From JABCPE02 sp963516675 (GTDB taxonomy: Bacteria; Bacteroidota; Bacteroidia; Flavobacteriales; Weeksellaceae): 64,000 nucleotides of DNA. The position numbers and the translations under genes are program-made. The stretch is from assembly GCA_963516675.1 (NCBI GenBank), contig CAUQBH010000001.1:124001-188000 (forward strand), written 5' to 3'. The notes beneath the pieces are model-generated. The model was not told the origin of the DNA, did no database searches, and was given only the letters and a program-made list of their open reading frames with translations. Positions within the stretch are counted from its first letter, which is position 1, and every line of letters begins with the position of its first letter. Below are positions 52,254 through 62,141 of the stretch, piece after piece.

Positions 52254-55200
52254 TTAGTTCAAAAACACATCGTATCTACCGACTTTGTGTATCATCTTCA
52301 ATACATTATCATCAATCCTTATTTTATGCTGCATAGATACCAGCTCTATGATGCTGTTATCCTCAGAATTTTTGATATAAAAGCTAAGTTTATGCTCGCC
52401 TTTATTGGTGAGTATTTCATTTCTGAAAAACTCTATATCCTCTTTTTTCAAATCCTGAACTGGCATTACAACGGTCAGAGATTTTGCAAATTTATCAAAT
52501 GCATCCCTTAGTTCCAAAACATCATTCACATTCACGAAACATCTTCCATCCTGCGAAACGGAATATTTTATCTTTAAAATCACAAATCTCTGTGGAGCTA
52601 TCTTGTCTTTCAGCCTCATATAATCCCTGTCTCCCAGACGGAAAGAGCACGAACCCGCGTAGTCCTCCAAGGTCAGAAAAGCCACCTTTTCGCCGCCACG
52701 CTTCCCATCCTGAACAGTATATTCCGTAATCATTCCTGCCACGGTGTATTCTTTGCCTTTATTCATATTATTTTGGCGGTCTTTCCAGCTGAGATTGGTC
52801 TCTAGAACATTGTTCGCGATGATTGTAGATTTATAATTTTCCACCTCATCCAGATTCAGGAAGTTATGAAAACCTCTTGGCTCTATTTTTTTGGTCGTTT
52901 CTTCCACTATTTCTTCTGATTCGGCATCCATACCGAAATCTATATTTTCATCCTCTAAAATGTCTGCGTCTATACCGCTGTCTACCACATCCAAATGCTC
53001 TTCTGGCTCATTCTTTTTCTCTTTCTCTATAATGCTTCTTTTACTCAAAGAGCCTTGCATAAACTTATATTGATACTTAAATTCATCTATCGGATGGGCA
53101 GAAAGATAAAACCCAATGGTTTCTTTCTCTTTATTAAGTTTATACATATTAGACCATTCTGGCTGAGGATCGATTTTAAAACGCTCTATCTGAACCTCTT
53201 CCATCATATCTGCAAAGAGAGAATTTTCCACAGAGGACTTACTTTCATTATAGTTTTGTCCGTATCTGAGAAGTTTTTCAACAGCCGTCCTTCCCGTGCT
53301 GTCTGGCTCTAAATACTGGGCTCTGTGGTAAGTGTCCAGTTCATCAAAAGCCCCTGCCATTACCAGTCCTTCCACCACTCGTTTATTCACCTGCGATGAA
53401 GAAACCCGCTCAAAAAAATCAAAAACATCCTTGAATTTACCCTTCTGTCTTTCCTGATCTATGGCTTCGCTTGGCCCCTCACCTATTCCCTTTATCGCCC
53501 CAAGCCCGAAACGAATCTGCCCTTTCTCGTTCACCGAAAATTTGTATTGACTTTCATTCACATCCGGCCCCAGAACATCCACGCCCATAGATTTACAGTC
53601 TTCCATAAACATGGTGATTTGGGCAGTGTTGTTAATGTTATTACTCATCACACTCGCCATATATTCGGCTGGGTAGTTGGCTTTTAGGTAAGCTGTATGA
53701 TAGGCTATCAGGGCGTAACATGTAGAGTGCGACTTGTTAAAAGCATACTCTGCGAACGCCTCCCAGTCTTTCCATATTTTCTGTAATTTCGTTTCATCCA
53801 GATTATTCGCCTTTCCTCCTTCTATGAATTTCGGATACATTTTATCCAAGACATTTCTCTGCTTTTTCCCCATGGCTTTACGCAGGGTATCGGCTTCACC
53901 TTTCGTAAAGTTGGCCAATTTCTGTGACAAAAGCATCACCTGCTCCTGATAAACAGTAATTCCGTAAGTTTCTTTCAGATATTCCTCTGTTTCTGGGAGG
54001 TCATAGACTATTTCTTCTATTCCGTGTTTTCTGTTGATAAAGTTCGGGATGTATTTTATCGGCCCTGGTCTGTACAGCGCATTCATCGCGATAAGGTCAG
54101 CAAAAACCGTTGGTTTCAGATCCCTCATATATTTCTGCATTCCAGCACTTTCGTATTGGAAAATCCCGACTGTCCTTCCTTCCTTGAAGAGCTGATAAGT
54201 CTTCGCATCATCCAGCGGAATTTCATCTGGATTTATATCGATATTATATCTTTGTTTAATGAGTTTCAAAGCATCTTTGATAATGGTCAAAGTCCTCAAA
54301 CCAAGGAAGTCCATTTTCAGCAGTCCTGCACTCTCCGCCACCGAGTTATCAAACTGAGAGACCAAAATATCGGCATCTTTCGCCGCAATGGAAATAGGAA
54401 CAAGATTGGAAATATCCTCAGGCGTGATAATCACCCCACAGGCGTGAATTCCCGTATTTCTGATACAGCCTTCCATTTTCTTTGCAGAATCCAAAACACG
54501 ATAGCGGCTGTCTTTCGGGTTCTCCAAGATGGCCTTCATCTCATCCACCAAAACTTTGTCCTCATCCTTTAATTTATGGTATTTCGAAAGGGCTTTTGCA
54601 ATGTTCATCCCTGGCACAGACGGAACGAGTTTTGCGATGTTATTCGTTTCAAAAATCGGTACATCCAAGACCCTTCCTGCATCCTTTATCGCAGATTTCC
54701 CCCCCAAAACAGAATAGGTAATAATCTGAGCCACATTACTTTGCCCATATTTATCAATCACCCATTTGATAATTCTGTCCCTTCCTTCATCATCAAAATC
54801 TATGTCAATATCAGGCATCGAAATACGCTCTGGATTCAGAAAACGCTCAAAAAGGAGGTCATATTTTATAGGGTCTACATTGGTAACTCCGATGCAGTAT
54901 GCCACCGCAGAACCTGCCGCAGAACCACGCCCAGGCCCTACAGAAACGCCCATATTTTTTGCCTCATTACAAAAATCCTGAACGATAAGGAAATACCCTG
55001 GATATCCCGTTTTAGCGATTACTTCCAGTTCAAAATCCAAACGCTCTGCTATCTCATCTGTGATTTCTCCGTATTTTTTCTTTGCTCCCTCGTAGGTCAG
55101 ATGTCGTAGATAGGCGTTTTCTCCGCGTTTTCCGCCATCTTTCAAGTCATCTTCGTGCTGAAACTCCTGTGGAATATCAAATTCGGGCAGCAAAACATCT

Positions 55201-56888
55201 CGCTTCAAGGTATAAGGCTCAAATTTCTGCAACAGCTCCGTATATGCCTCAAATGCATCTGGATACTGGCGAAAAGCCTGTTTGATTTCTTCCGTATTTT
55301 TTATATAAAACTCCTGCGAAGCCAGTCCTCTCCTCTTCCCAAAACCTCTACCAATGGGCGTTGAGAGTTTTTCTCCGTCTTTTATACAGCTTACGATATC
55401 CTGAATATCAGCATCGGATTTTTCTGTATAAAAAGTTTCGTTTTGGGCTAAAATTTTGACATCATGTTTTTCTGCAAATTGGAGCAAAGTTTGGTTCACA
55501 TGCTCTTCTTCGTACAGACCATGATTCTGAATCTGCACATAGAAATCCTCGCCAAATTCCTCTTTCCACCATTTAAAAAGTTCTTCCCCTTTCTGCTCCC
55601 CAAAATTCAAAATCGCATCTGGAATATCACCAGAAATACCAGAAGTAACCGCGATAAGCCCCTCTTTATACTGCGAAATCATCTGTCTGGAAATCCGCGG
55701 AACACCGAAATAAAATCCTTTAACAAAACCTATACTTGAGAGTTTTGCCAAGTTTTTATAACCTGTAAAATTCTTCGCTAGCAGCACCATATTTGTCCTT
55801 CTGTCTGGGTCATCTTTGGTAAACTGCTTCTGCTCGGGTCTGTCCGAGATATAAAATTCACACCCCAGAACAGGAATTATCGTTTTCTGCTGTGGCTCTT
55901 TTTCAGAAAATTCTATGCCTTCTTCTTCGGCTTTTTGTTTTTGGTCAATGTATTCTTGATGGGCTTTTTTAACCTTGGAATTATAATTTTCCACTTCGGA
56001 AATAAACTTAAAAGCCCCCATCATATTCCCCAAATCCACCATTCCCACAGCTGGGAAATTATCAGATTTGGCTTTATTTATCAAATCTTCTATGGAAGTA
56101 GTCGATTGTAAAGACGAAAAAATACTATGATTGTGAAAATTAAAGTAGTCCCCAATTTCCACCTCATCCGTATCCCCAAAATCTACCGTTTTTTTCTTCT
56201 TGTTAAAATCCTCTACCTGCCGTCTGATAACGATTGCAAAAGGCTTAATGGGATTAGGATGAAGATTTTGGTAGGCTTCCAGCTGCTCTTGGGAAATTTT
56301 AAGATTTTCTGCTGGGATAATGCCGATACGCATCATCTCAAAGAAAACCTGAGCCGTAGCATTCACATCGGCAGCGGCATTATGGGCTTCATCAAATTTT
56401 TTACCGTAGAGTTTTTCGTAAAGTTCCTCTAATTTTGGTGATTTGTATCTTCCGTTTTTTCCTCCGCTCAGCTGACAAAAATCTGTCCCCAGCTCCATAG
56501 TATCGGCAGAAGGCGTTTTTTCCAATGTATTCTCTATCCCCTTTCGGAAAAGCTCTGCACCTACGATTTTATAGTCAAAATCTATATTGTGCCCTGCCAC
56601 CACTTTGGTTTTCTTAAGCACTTCGGTGAATTCCTCCAAAACTTCCTGTAAGTCCCTTCCCTGTTCCTGCGCCATTTTAGTGGAAATCCCGTGAATTCTG
56701 GTCGCATTGAAGGGAATATCATAGCCCTCTGGCTTTATGATATAATCCTGATTCTCTATCAGTTCGCCGTTTTCATCATGCAACTGCCAAGCAATCTGCA
56801 CCATCCTAGGCCAGTTGTCAGAATCTGATAAAGGAGCATTAAAGTTCTGAGGTAATCCCGTAGTTTCGGTATCAAAAATGAGGTACAT
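52254..56888 (-). CDS. dnaE: DNA polymerase III alpha subunit fused to a DnaQ-type exonuclease
   Basis: 1544 residues, about 400 longer than E. coli DnaE because residues ~1-185 are a proofreading exonuclease: FDTETTGLP, VAGHNIDFDYKIV and AHNAAADVNAT give a complete DEDDh set. A PHP domain begins near 245 (FNFHNHSIFSSL) but its later metal site reads VDLGNMMG where active PHP domains have TDHGN, so it is probably inactive. The polymerase core has PDIDIDFDDEGRDRIIKW with the catalytic acids, then the helix-hairpin and OB domain (TVAGMITEYTVQDGKRGG). It is the main replicative polymerase and is upstream of gldF. Confidence 0.97.
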   Translation of the reverse strand: MYLIFDTETTGLPQNFNAPLSDSDNWPRMVQIAWQLHDENGELIENQDYIIKPEGYDIPFNATRIHGISTKMAQEQGRDLQEVLEEFTEVLKKTKVVAGHNIDFDYKIVGAELFRKGIENTLEKTPSADTMELGTDFCQLSGGKNGRYKSPKLEELYEKLYGKKFDEAHNAAADVNATAQVFFEMMRIGIIPAENLKISQEQLEAYQNLHPNPIKPFAIVIRRQVEDFNKKKKTVDFGDTDEVEIGDYFNFHNHSIFSSLQSTTSIEDLINKAKSDNFPAVGMVDLGNMMGAFKFISEVENYNSKVKKAHQEYIDQKQKAEEEGIEFSEKEPQQKTIIPVLGCEFYISDRPEQKQFTKDDPDRRTNMVLLAKNFTGYKNLAKLSSIGFVKGFYFGVPRISRQMISQYKEGLIAVTSGISGDIPDAILNFGEQKGEELFKWWKEEFGEDFYVQIQNHGLYEEEHVNQTLLQFAEKHDVKILAQNETFYTEKSDADIQDIVSCIKDGEKLSTPIGRGFGKRRGLASQEFYIKNTEEIKQAFRQYPDAFEAYTELLQKFEPYTLKRDVLLPEFDIPQEFQHEDDLKDGGKRGENAYLRHLTYEGAKKKYGEITDEIAERLDFELEVIAKTGYPGYFLIVQDFCNEAKNMGVSVGPGRGSAAGSAVAYCIGVTNVDPIKYDLLFERFLNPERISMPDIDIDFDDEGRDRIIKWVIDKYGQSNVAQIITYSVLGGKSAIKDAGRVLDVPIFETNNIAKLVPSVPGMNIAKALSKYHKLKDEDKVLVDEMKAILENPKDSRYRVLDSAKKMEGCIRNTGIHACGVIITPEDISNLVPISIAAKDADILVSQFDNSVAESAGLLKMDFLGLRTLTIIKDALKLIKQRYNIDINPDEIPLDDAKTYQLFKEGRTVGIFQYESAGMQKYMRDLKPTVFADLIAMNALYRPGPIKYIPNFINRKHGIEEIVYDLPETEEYLKETYGITVYQEQVMLLSQKLANFTKGEADTLRKAMGKKQRNVLDKMYPKFIEGGKANNLDETKLQKIWKDWEAFAEYAFNKSHSTCYALIAYHTAYLKANYPAEYMASVMSNNINNTAQITMFMEDCKSMGVDVLGPDVNESQYKFSVNEKGQIRFGLGAIKGIGEGPSEAIDQERQKGKFKDVFDFFERVSSSQVNKRVVEGLVMAGAFDELDTYHRAQYLEPDSTGRTAVEKLLRYGQNYNESKSSVENSLFADMMEEVQIERFKIDPQPEWSNMYKLNKEKETIGFYLSAHPIDEFKYQYKFMQGSLSKRSIIEKEKKNEPEEHLDVVDSGIDADILEDENIDFGMDAESEEIVEETTKKIEPRGFHNFLNLDEVENYKSTIIANNVLETNLSWKDRQNNMNKGKEYTVAGMITEYTVQDGKRGGEKVAFLTLEDYAGSCSFRLGDRDYMRLKDKIAPQRFVILKIKYSVSQDGRCFVNVNDVLELRDAFDKFAKSLTVVMPVQDLKKEDIEFFRNEILTNKGEHKLSFYIKNSEDNSIIELVSMQHKIRIDDNVLKMIHKVGRYDVFLN

Positions 56889-56966
56889 TCAGTAAAAAAA
56901 AAATTTGGTGTAAAAATAGAAAGAATTTTAGTATAAATTCAACTTTTGAATCAAAATAATTTTGAC

Positions 56967-57692
56967 TTATATTTTTCTATACACTTCTTCAAAAGGAAGT
57001 CTGGTTCTATCTCCCCAAACACCCTTTTCTTCGCGGATTCCACAGGTTACGACCATATTGATTTCTGCGCCATAGGGCAGTTTGAGCAGTTTTTTCACTC
57101 TTAAACTATCAAAGCCTTCTAACGGACAAGTGTCATAGCCCTGCTCCGCCATTGCCAGCATGAAAGTCTGAGCAACCAGACCACAGCTTTTATGCACCAC
57201 TACGCGCATATCCGCCTCCGAAACCTGCCTCATCATAGGGCGAAAAAGCCCAATTCCCAGCGCTGTTATTTTTCGGGCTATTCCTAAAATTCCAAAAAAA
57301 CGAGAATAGATAATTGGAAGAAGTTTTTCATAATACATTCCCCACTTTTTTATGCGTTTTTCTTGTTTTTCGGCTGGGCTAGTTTTCCTGATGTTTTCTA
57401 TTTCTAAACACAGCATTTCTTTTTCACGCTTACGGTGTAAATCCTGCCGAGTCACGAAAACCACCATCTCCTGCGCTGTATCTGCTGAACTCTGCGCCAA
57501 ACACGCAGAAGCTAATTTCTTGAGCATATCTTTATCCGTGATATGGTACATTTCATAGAGCTGCATGTTGGAACTAGTGGGTGCCAGCTGCGCCAGCCTC
57601 AAGCAATGAGCCACTTTTTCTGTATCTATCCTTTTTGTGTCGCTATAGTATCGCACAGAGCGTCTATAATTGAGTATTTCCTCTAAATTCAT
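56967..57692 (-). CDS. Nitroreductase family protein
   Basis: 241 residues, FMN-binding oxidoreductase: ILNYRRSVRYYSDTKRID, CLRLAQLAPTSSNMQLYEMYHI and DTCPLEGFDSLRVKKLLKLP. The natural substrate is unknown. It is somewhat longer than typical homologues because of a basic insertion near the middle (KKWGMYYEKLLP). It lies upstream of dnaE on the same strand, 78 bases away. Confidence 0.9.
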   Translation of the reverse strand: MNLEEILNYRRSVRYYSDTKRIDTEKVAHCLRLAQLAPTSSNMQLYEMYHITDKDMLKKLASACLAQSSADTAQEMVVFVTRQDLHRKREKEMLCLEIENIRKTSPAEKQEKRIKKWGMYYEKLLPIIYSRFFGILGIARKITALGIGLFRPMMRQVSEADMRVVVHKSCGLVAQTFMLAMAEQGYDTCPLEGFDSLRVKKLLKLPYGAEINMVVTCGIREEKGVWGDRTRLPFEEVYRKI

Positions 57693-57744
57693 AGCTAAAA
57701 TTTTTCGTTAAAGATAAAAAAACTGAATAAATTTTCCATAATCA

Positions 57745-57781
57745 TCAAAAAAAATCCCTTCCAGAAAACTCCGAAAGGGAA
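57745..57781 (-). terminator. Terminator after the CoA-transferase gene
   Basis: On the minus strand TCCCTTTCGG pairs with an AAGGGA arm, followed by eight T residues. Confidence 0.75.
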
Positions 57782-57807
57782 CAAATGAAACATATTCTAT
57801 CTTAATT

Positions 57808-59085
57808 TTAGAATTTCAAATTTTTAAATCTCTCAAAAGCTGCTCTTTCCAGCATCTCTCTGTCATCTGGGTGAGCTATGGAAATAAGCGCTTTTGCTCT
57901 CTGCTGGAAGTTTTTCCCATGCAGATCCACCACACCATATTCTGTAGCCACATAGTGCATATGCCCTCTGGTAGTCACCACTCCTGCTCCTTCTTTTAGG
58001 AAAGGAACGATTCTCGGCACGCCTTTTTTAGTTCTGGCAGTAATCGCCAAGATAGGTTTTCCGCCATCGCTCAGCGCTGCTCCTCTCATAAAATCCACCT
58101 GCCCGCCGATACCACTGTATTGGTAAGAACCTATACTATCCGAGCAAGCCTGCCCTGTAAGGTCTAATTCTATCGCACTATTGATAGACACTGCTTTAGG
58201 GTTTCTACGGATAACACGAGGGTCGTTAGTATAATCTACATCAAGGAACGCAAAAGCTGGGTTATCATTCACAAAATCATACAATTTCTTTGTCCCGAAA
58301 GCAAAGCTCGTCACTGATTTATGCGGGTGCGTAGTTTTATACTTGTTATTCACCACACCATATTTTATCAAATCTACTACTCCATCACTAAGCATCTCTG
58401 TATGAATACCCAAGTCTTTATGATTATTAAGACACTTCAACACTGCATCTGGAATAGTCCCAATTCCCATCTGTAATACAGAACGGTCTTCGATGATTTC
58501 AGCAATGTTTCTACCTATCTGCAATTCTTCTTCTTCTATCTTCGCGCCGTAATCTACTGTAAGCAGTTCTGTTTCGTGCCATACCATTTTATCAATTTGG
58601 CTCATATGGATTACGCTGTCTCCGTGAGTTCTCGGCATTTTAGGGTTTACCTGAGCAATTACATATTTTGCTGTATCTACTGCTGCTCTGGTAACATCCA
58701 CAGAAAGCCCAAGTGTACAATATCCATGCTCATCTGGGGGAGAAACTTGGATAATCGCTACATCTAGCGGCATTCTATTGTTTCTAAACAAATCAGGAAT
58801 ATCTCCTAGGAAAATAGGAATAAAACTTCCTCTTCCGCTGTTTACATTCTCTCTAACAGCCGTAGAGACAAACATCACATTAAAACGGAAACTATCTTCG
58901 TATTCTGGTTTTGTGATTTCTATATCGCCTTGTATCGTGATACAGGTAACTTCTACATTTTTTAATTCATTTGCTCGTTTTGCTAATTCGTTTACTAAAT
59001 AATTAGGTGTACAAGCACTTCCTTGTAAAAAAATTCTATCATTACTTTTTATCAATGACAGAGCTTCTTCTGCTGAACAATACAT
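57808..59085 (-). CDS. Acetyl-CoA hydrolase / 4-hydroxybutyrate CoA-transferase family protein
   Basis: 425 residues with the two-domain Cat1/family I CoA-transferase fold. The catalytic region is LGIHTEMLSDGVVDLI (Glu). GSACTPNYLVNELA, IQVSPPDEHGYCTLGLS, MGIGTIPDAVL and YSGIGGQVDFMRGA are typical. It moves CoA between acetate (or another short acid) and acyl-CoA. It is monocistronic, with a long AT-rich upstream region. Confidence 0.9.
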   Translation of the reverse strand: MYCSAEEALSLIKSNDRIFLQGSACTPNYLVNELAKRANELKNVEVTCITIQGDIEITKPEYEDSFRFNVMFVSTAVRENVNSGRGSFIPIFLGDIPDLFRNNRMPLDVAIIQVSPPDEHGYCTLGLSVDVTRAAVDTAKYVIAQVNPKMPRTHGDSVIHMSQIDKMVWHETELLTVDYGAKIEEEELQIGRNIAEIIEDRSVLQMGIGTIPDAVLKCLNNHKDLGIHTEMLSDGVVDLIKYGVVNNKYKTTHPHKSVTSFAFGTKKLYDFVNDNPAFAFLDVDYTNDPRVIRRNPKAVSINSAIELDLTGQACSDSIGSYQYSGIGGQVDFMRGAALSDGGKPILAITARTKKGVPRIVPFLKEGAGVVTTRGHMHYVATEYGVVDLHGKNFQQRAKALISIAHPDDREMLERAAFERFKNLKF

Positions 59086-59255
59086 ATTATTTTTCTAATG
59101 TTTTTATGACAAAATATTTTTTTATCAAATTATACTTATTTAAAATTTTCGGCAAATATAAAATTTTTTTTGTTTAGAAAATATCCCTATTTTTAGCCAT
59201 TTATTTTCCTGATAAAATTTAGTTTATTATTCTTTTATTCTAAGAATAATTTGTT

Positions 59256-59263
59256 TATTTTTG
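59256..59263 (+). promoter_or_regulatory. -7 element of the purD promoter
   Basis: TATTTTTG matches TAnnTTTG, 36 bases before the purD ATG. The -33 position is T-rich (TTTT at 59233-59236) but not a TTTG, so confidence is moderate. Confidence 0.45.
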
Positions 59264-59299
59264 TAGAACTATATATTTTAATTATAACATTTTCAAATT

Positions 59300-60541
59300 A
59301 TGAAAGTATTGATAATCGGAAATGGTGGAAGGGAATCTGCCATCGTATGGAAACTAAAAAATGACCCAAGAATTACCCAATTCTACTTTGCAAAAGGAAA
59401 TGCCTCTACAGAGAAATTAGGAAAAACAGTTTATGAAACGGAAATAGCAGACCTTGTGAAGTTTGCTAAAAAAGAAGATATAGAACTTACCATCGTAGGG
59501 CCAGAAGCTCCTTTGGTGGAGGGCATCGTGGATGAATTTAACAAAGAAGGATTGAGAATTTTCGGAGCTAAAAAAGCGGCTGCATTACTAGAAGGCAGCA
59601 AGGCTTATTCCAAAAAATTCATGCAGGACTACGGCATCAGAACGGCTAAAGCGAAGATTTTTGATTCTTACAACGATGCAGTTGCTTATGTGAAAACTCA
59701 GGCTTTCCCATTGGTAATAAAAGCGAGCGGTCTGGCAAGTGGAAAAGGCGTGGTTATCTGTAAAGATTTAGCTGAAGCAGAAACTACCATTCACGATTTC
59801 ATGATTAGAAAAGTTCATGGAGATGCAGGAATCAGAATCATTGTTGAAGAATTCTTGAGAGGTTTCGAAGCTTCTGTGATTGCTTTCTCTAATGGAGAAA
59901 AATTCTTCCCTTGCATAGCGGTGAAAGATTATAAAAAATTAGGAAACGGCGACAAAGGCCCTAACACAGGCGGAATGGGAACAGTTGCTCCAAATCCAGA
60001 GTTCACAGCTGCACACATGGAAGATTTCGTTCAAAATATAATGAATCCTACCATCAAAGGAATTCACGATAACATGCTGAAATTCAAAGGATTTATTTTC
60101 TTTGGGCTTTTGGTTTCTAATAACGAATGCTACCTATTAGAATACAACATGCGTCTGGGTGACCCTGAAACTCAGGCAATTATGCCACTTTTAGAAAACA
60201 ACCTTTTAGATGCTATCAATGATTGTATCGATGGAAAAGATATTGAACTTAAGTTTTCAGATAAAAAATCGGTTTGTCTTGTGTTAGCTTCTGGCGGATA
60301 TCCTCGTGATTTCGAAAAAGGACTGGAAATCAAAGGAATAGACAAAGTCAAAAACAGTGAAGTTTTCTTTGCTGGAGCAACATACCAAGGAAGCCGAATC
60401 GTAACAGACGGCGGAAGAGTGCTGAATTTAGTTGCTACTGGTGACACTTACGAAGAGGCTAGACAAAAGGTTTACGAAGATGCTGATGCTGTCAATTTTG
60501 ACTATGCATATCACAGAGAGGATATTGGTTTAGTTAAATAA
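59300..60541 (+). CDS. purD: Phosphoribosylamine--glycine ligase
   Basis: Second step of purine synthesis. 413-residue ATP-grasp enzyme: KVLIIGNGGRESAIVWKL, IVGPEAPLVEGIVD, SGLASGKGVV and the metal/ATP site YLLEYNMRLGDPETQAIMP. It is followed by guaA after 24 bases, giving a small purine operon. Confidence 0.97.
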   Translation: MKVLIIGNGGRESAIVWKLKNDPRITQFYFAKGNASTEKLGKTVYETEIADLVKFAKKEDIELTIVGPEAPLVEGIVDEFNKEGLRIFGAKKAAALLEGSKAYSKKFMQDYGIRTAKAKIFDSYNDAVAYVKTQAFPLVIKASGLASGKGVVICKDLAEAETTIHDFMIRKVHGDAGIRIIVEEFLRGFEASVIAFSNGEKFFPCIAVKDYKKLGNGDKGPNTGGMGTVAPNPEFTAAHMEDFVQNIMNPTIKGIHDNMLKFKGFIFFGLLVSNNECYLLEYNMRLGDPETQAIMPLLENNLLDAINDCIDGKDIELKFSDKKSVCLVLASGGYPRDFEKGLEIKGIDKVKNSEVFFAGATYQGSRIVTDGGRVLNLVATGDTYEEARQKVYEDADAVNFDYAYHREDIGLVK

Positions 60542-60565
60542 TTTTCAGCAAAAAACTATATCAAT

Positions 60566-62095
60566 ATGAATAATGGAATCATTGTTCTTGATTTCGGGTC
60601 TCAGTACAATCAGCTGATTAGCCGAAGAGTACGAGAAATGCAGGTGTATTCGGAAATTATTCCTTATAACACTCCCATAGATGAAATCAAGGCTAAAAAA
60701 CCTGCTGGAATCATACTTTCGGGCGGGCCATCTTCCGTAAATGCAGAAGATGCACATTTGGTGGATAAAGAAATTTTTAATCTCGGAATTCCTATTTTAG
60801 GAATCTGCTATGGAATGCAGCTTACGGCGCATCTCCTCGGCGGAAAGGTAGAAAAAGGCACCAAAGGCGAATACGGAAAATCTCATCTGGAGATTGTAAA
60901 ACCCTGCGCTCTTTTCGAAGGAGTAAGCCAAAATTCTATCGTTTGGATGAGCCACTTTGACGAAGTAAAGGAGCTTCCAAAGGATTTTGAAATCAATGCT
61001 AAATCAGGCGTGATTGCGGCTATTTCCAACGAGGCTAAAAACTTCTACGCCGTGCAGTTCCACCCAGAAGTAACCCACAGTGAGGAAGGCGGAAAAATGC
61101 TGGAAAATTTTGTATTTAAAATTTGTAAAGCAGAAAGAAACTGGAAATTAACCAATTACATAGAAAAAACGGTCAGCGAAATCAAAGAAAAAGTCGGAAA
61201 TCAAAAAGTGATTTTAGGACTTTCTGGCGGTGTGGATTCTTCCGTAGCGGCAGTGCTTATCCATAAAGCGATAGGCGACCAGCTGACTTGTATCTTCGTG
61301 GATACAGGACTTCTCAGAAAAGATGAAGCGAAAAAAGTAATGCATAACTATGGAGAGCATTTCCATATGAATATCAAATGCATAGATGCTTCTGAGAGAT
61401 TTTTGGCTAAATTAAAAGGTGTGTCCGACCCAGAACAGAAAAGAAAAATCATTGGAAATGAATTTATAGAAGTTTTCGATGAAGAATCTTCAAAAATAGA
61501 AGGTGCGAAATTCTTGGCACAAGGGACTATTTATCCCGATGTGATAGAATCTCAGTCCATCAAAGGCCCTTCGGCAGTGATAAAATCCCACCATAATGTG
61601 GGCGGACTTCCAGAGGATATGAAATTTGAACTCTTAGAACCTCTACGCGAACTTTTCAAGGATGAAGTAAGAAAAGTAGGTGAAGAATTGGGTATCCCAA
61701 GCCACCTTGTCCATCGCCATCCGTTCCCTGGTCCAGGGCTGGGAATCAGAGTTTTAGGAGAAGTAGATGCAGAAAAAGTGAGAATTCTTCAGGAGGCTGA
61801 TGATATTTTCATCGAAGAACTCTACAAACACGAGCTTTATGACAAAGTGAGCCAAGCGTTCGTAGTGCTTCTTCCTGTGAAATCTGTGGGCGTAATGGGC
61901 GATGAGAGAACTTACGAATACACCGCAGTAGTCCGTTCTGCGAATACCATAGACTTTATGACTGCAACATGGAGCAAACTTCCTTACGAGTTTTTAGAAT
62001 TGATATCCAACCGCATCATAAACGAAGTAAAAGGCATCAATCGTGTGGCTTACGATATTTCCAGCAAGCCGCCTGCAACCATAGAATGGGAATAA
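60566..62095 (+). CDS. guaA: GMP synthase (glutamine-hydrolysing)
   Basis: 509 residues, XMP to GMP. Glutaminase domain with the Cys of ILGICYGMQL and FHPEVTHSEEG (His, Glu). The ATP pyrophosphatase P-loop is LSGGVDSSVAAVL; the C-terminal dimerisation domain ends RVAYDISSKPPATIEWE. Terminated by a strong hairpin. Confidence 0.98.
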   Translation: MNNGIIVLDFGSQYNQLISRRVREMQVYSEIIPYNTPIDEIKAKKPAGIILSGGPSSVNAEDAHLVDKEIFNLGIPILGICYGMQLTAHLLGGKVEKGTKGEYGKSHLEIVKPCALFEGVSQNSIVWMSHFDEVKELPKDFEINAKSGVIAAISNEAKNFYAVQFHPEVTHSEEGGKMLENFVFKICKAERNWKLTNYIEKTVSEIKEKVGNQKVILGLSGGVDSSVAAVLIHKAIGDQLTCIFVDTGLLRKDEAKKVMHNYGEHFHMNIKCIDASERFLAKLKGVSDPEQKRKIIGNEFIEVFDEESSKIEGAKFLAQGTIYPDVIESQSIKGPSAVIKSHHNVGGLPEDMKFELLEPLRELFKDEVRKVGEELGIPSHLVHRHPFPGPGLGIRVLGEVDAEKVRILQEADDIFIEELYKHELYDKVSQAFVVLLPVKSVGVMGDERTYEYTAVVRSANTIDFMTATWSKLPYEFLELISNRIINEVKGINRVAYDISSKPPATIEWE

Positions 62096-62102
62096 TTTTA
62101 AT

Positions 62103-62138
62103 AAAAAATATCTTTACGCTTTGTAAAGATATTTTTTT
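62103..62138. terminator. Bidirectional terminator after guaA
   Basis: AAATATCTTTAC and GTAAAGATATTT form a 12-bp stem with a short loop; A and T runs on both sides serve both strands. Confidence 0.88.
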
Positions 62139-62141
62139 GTT

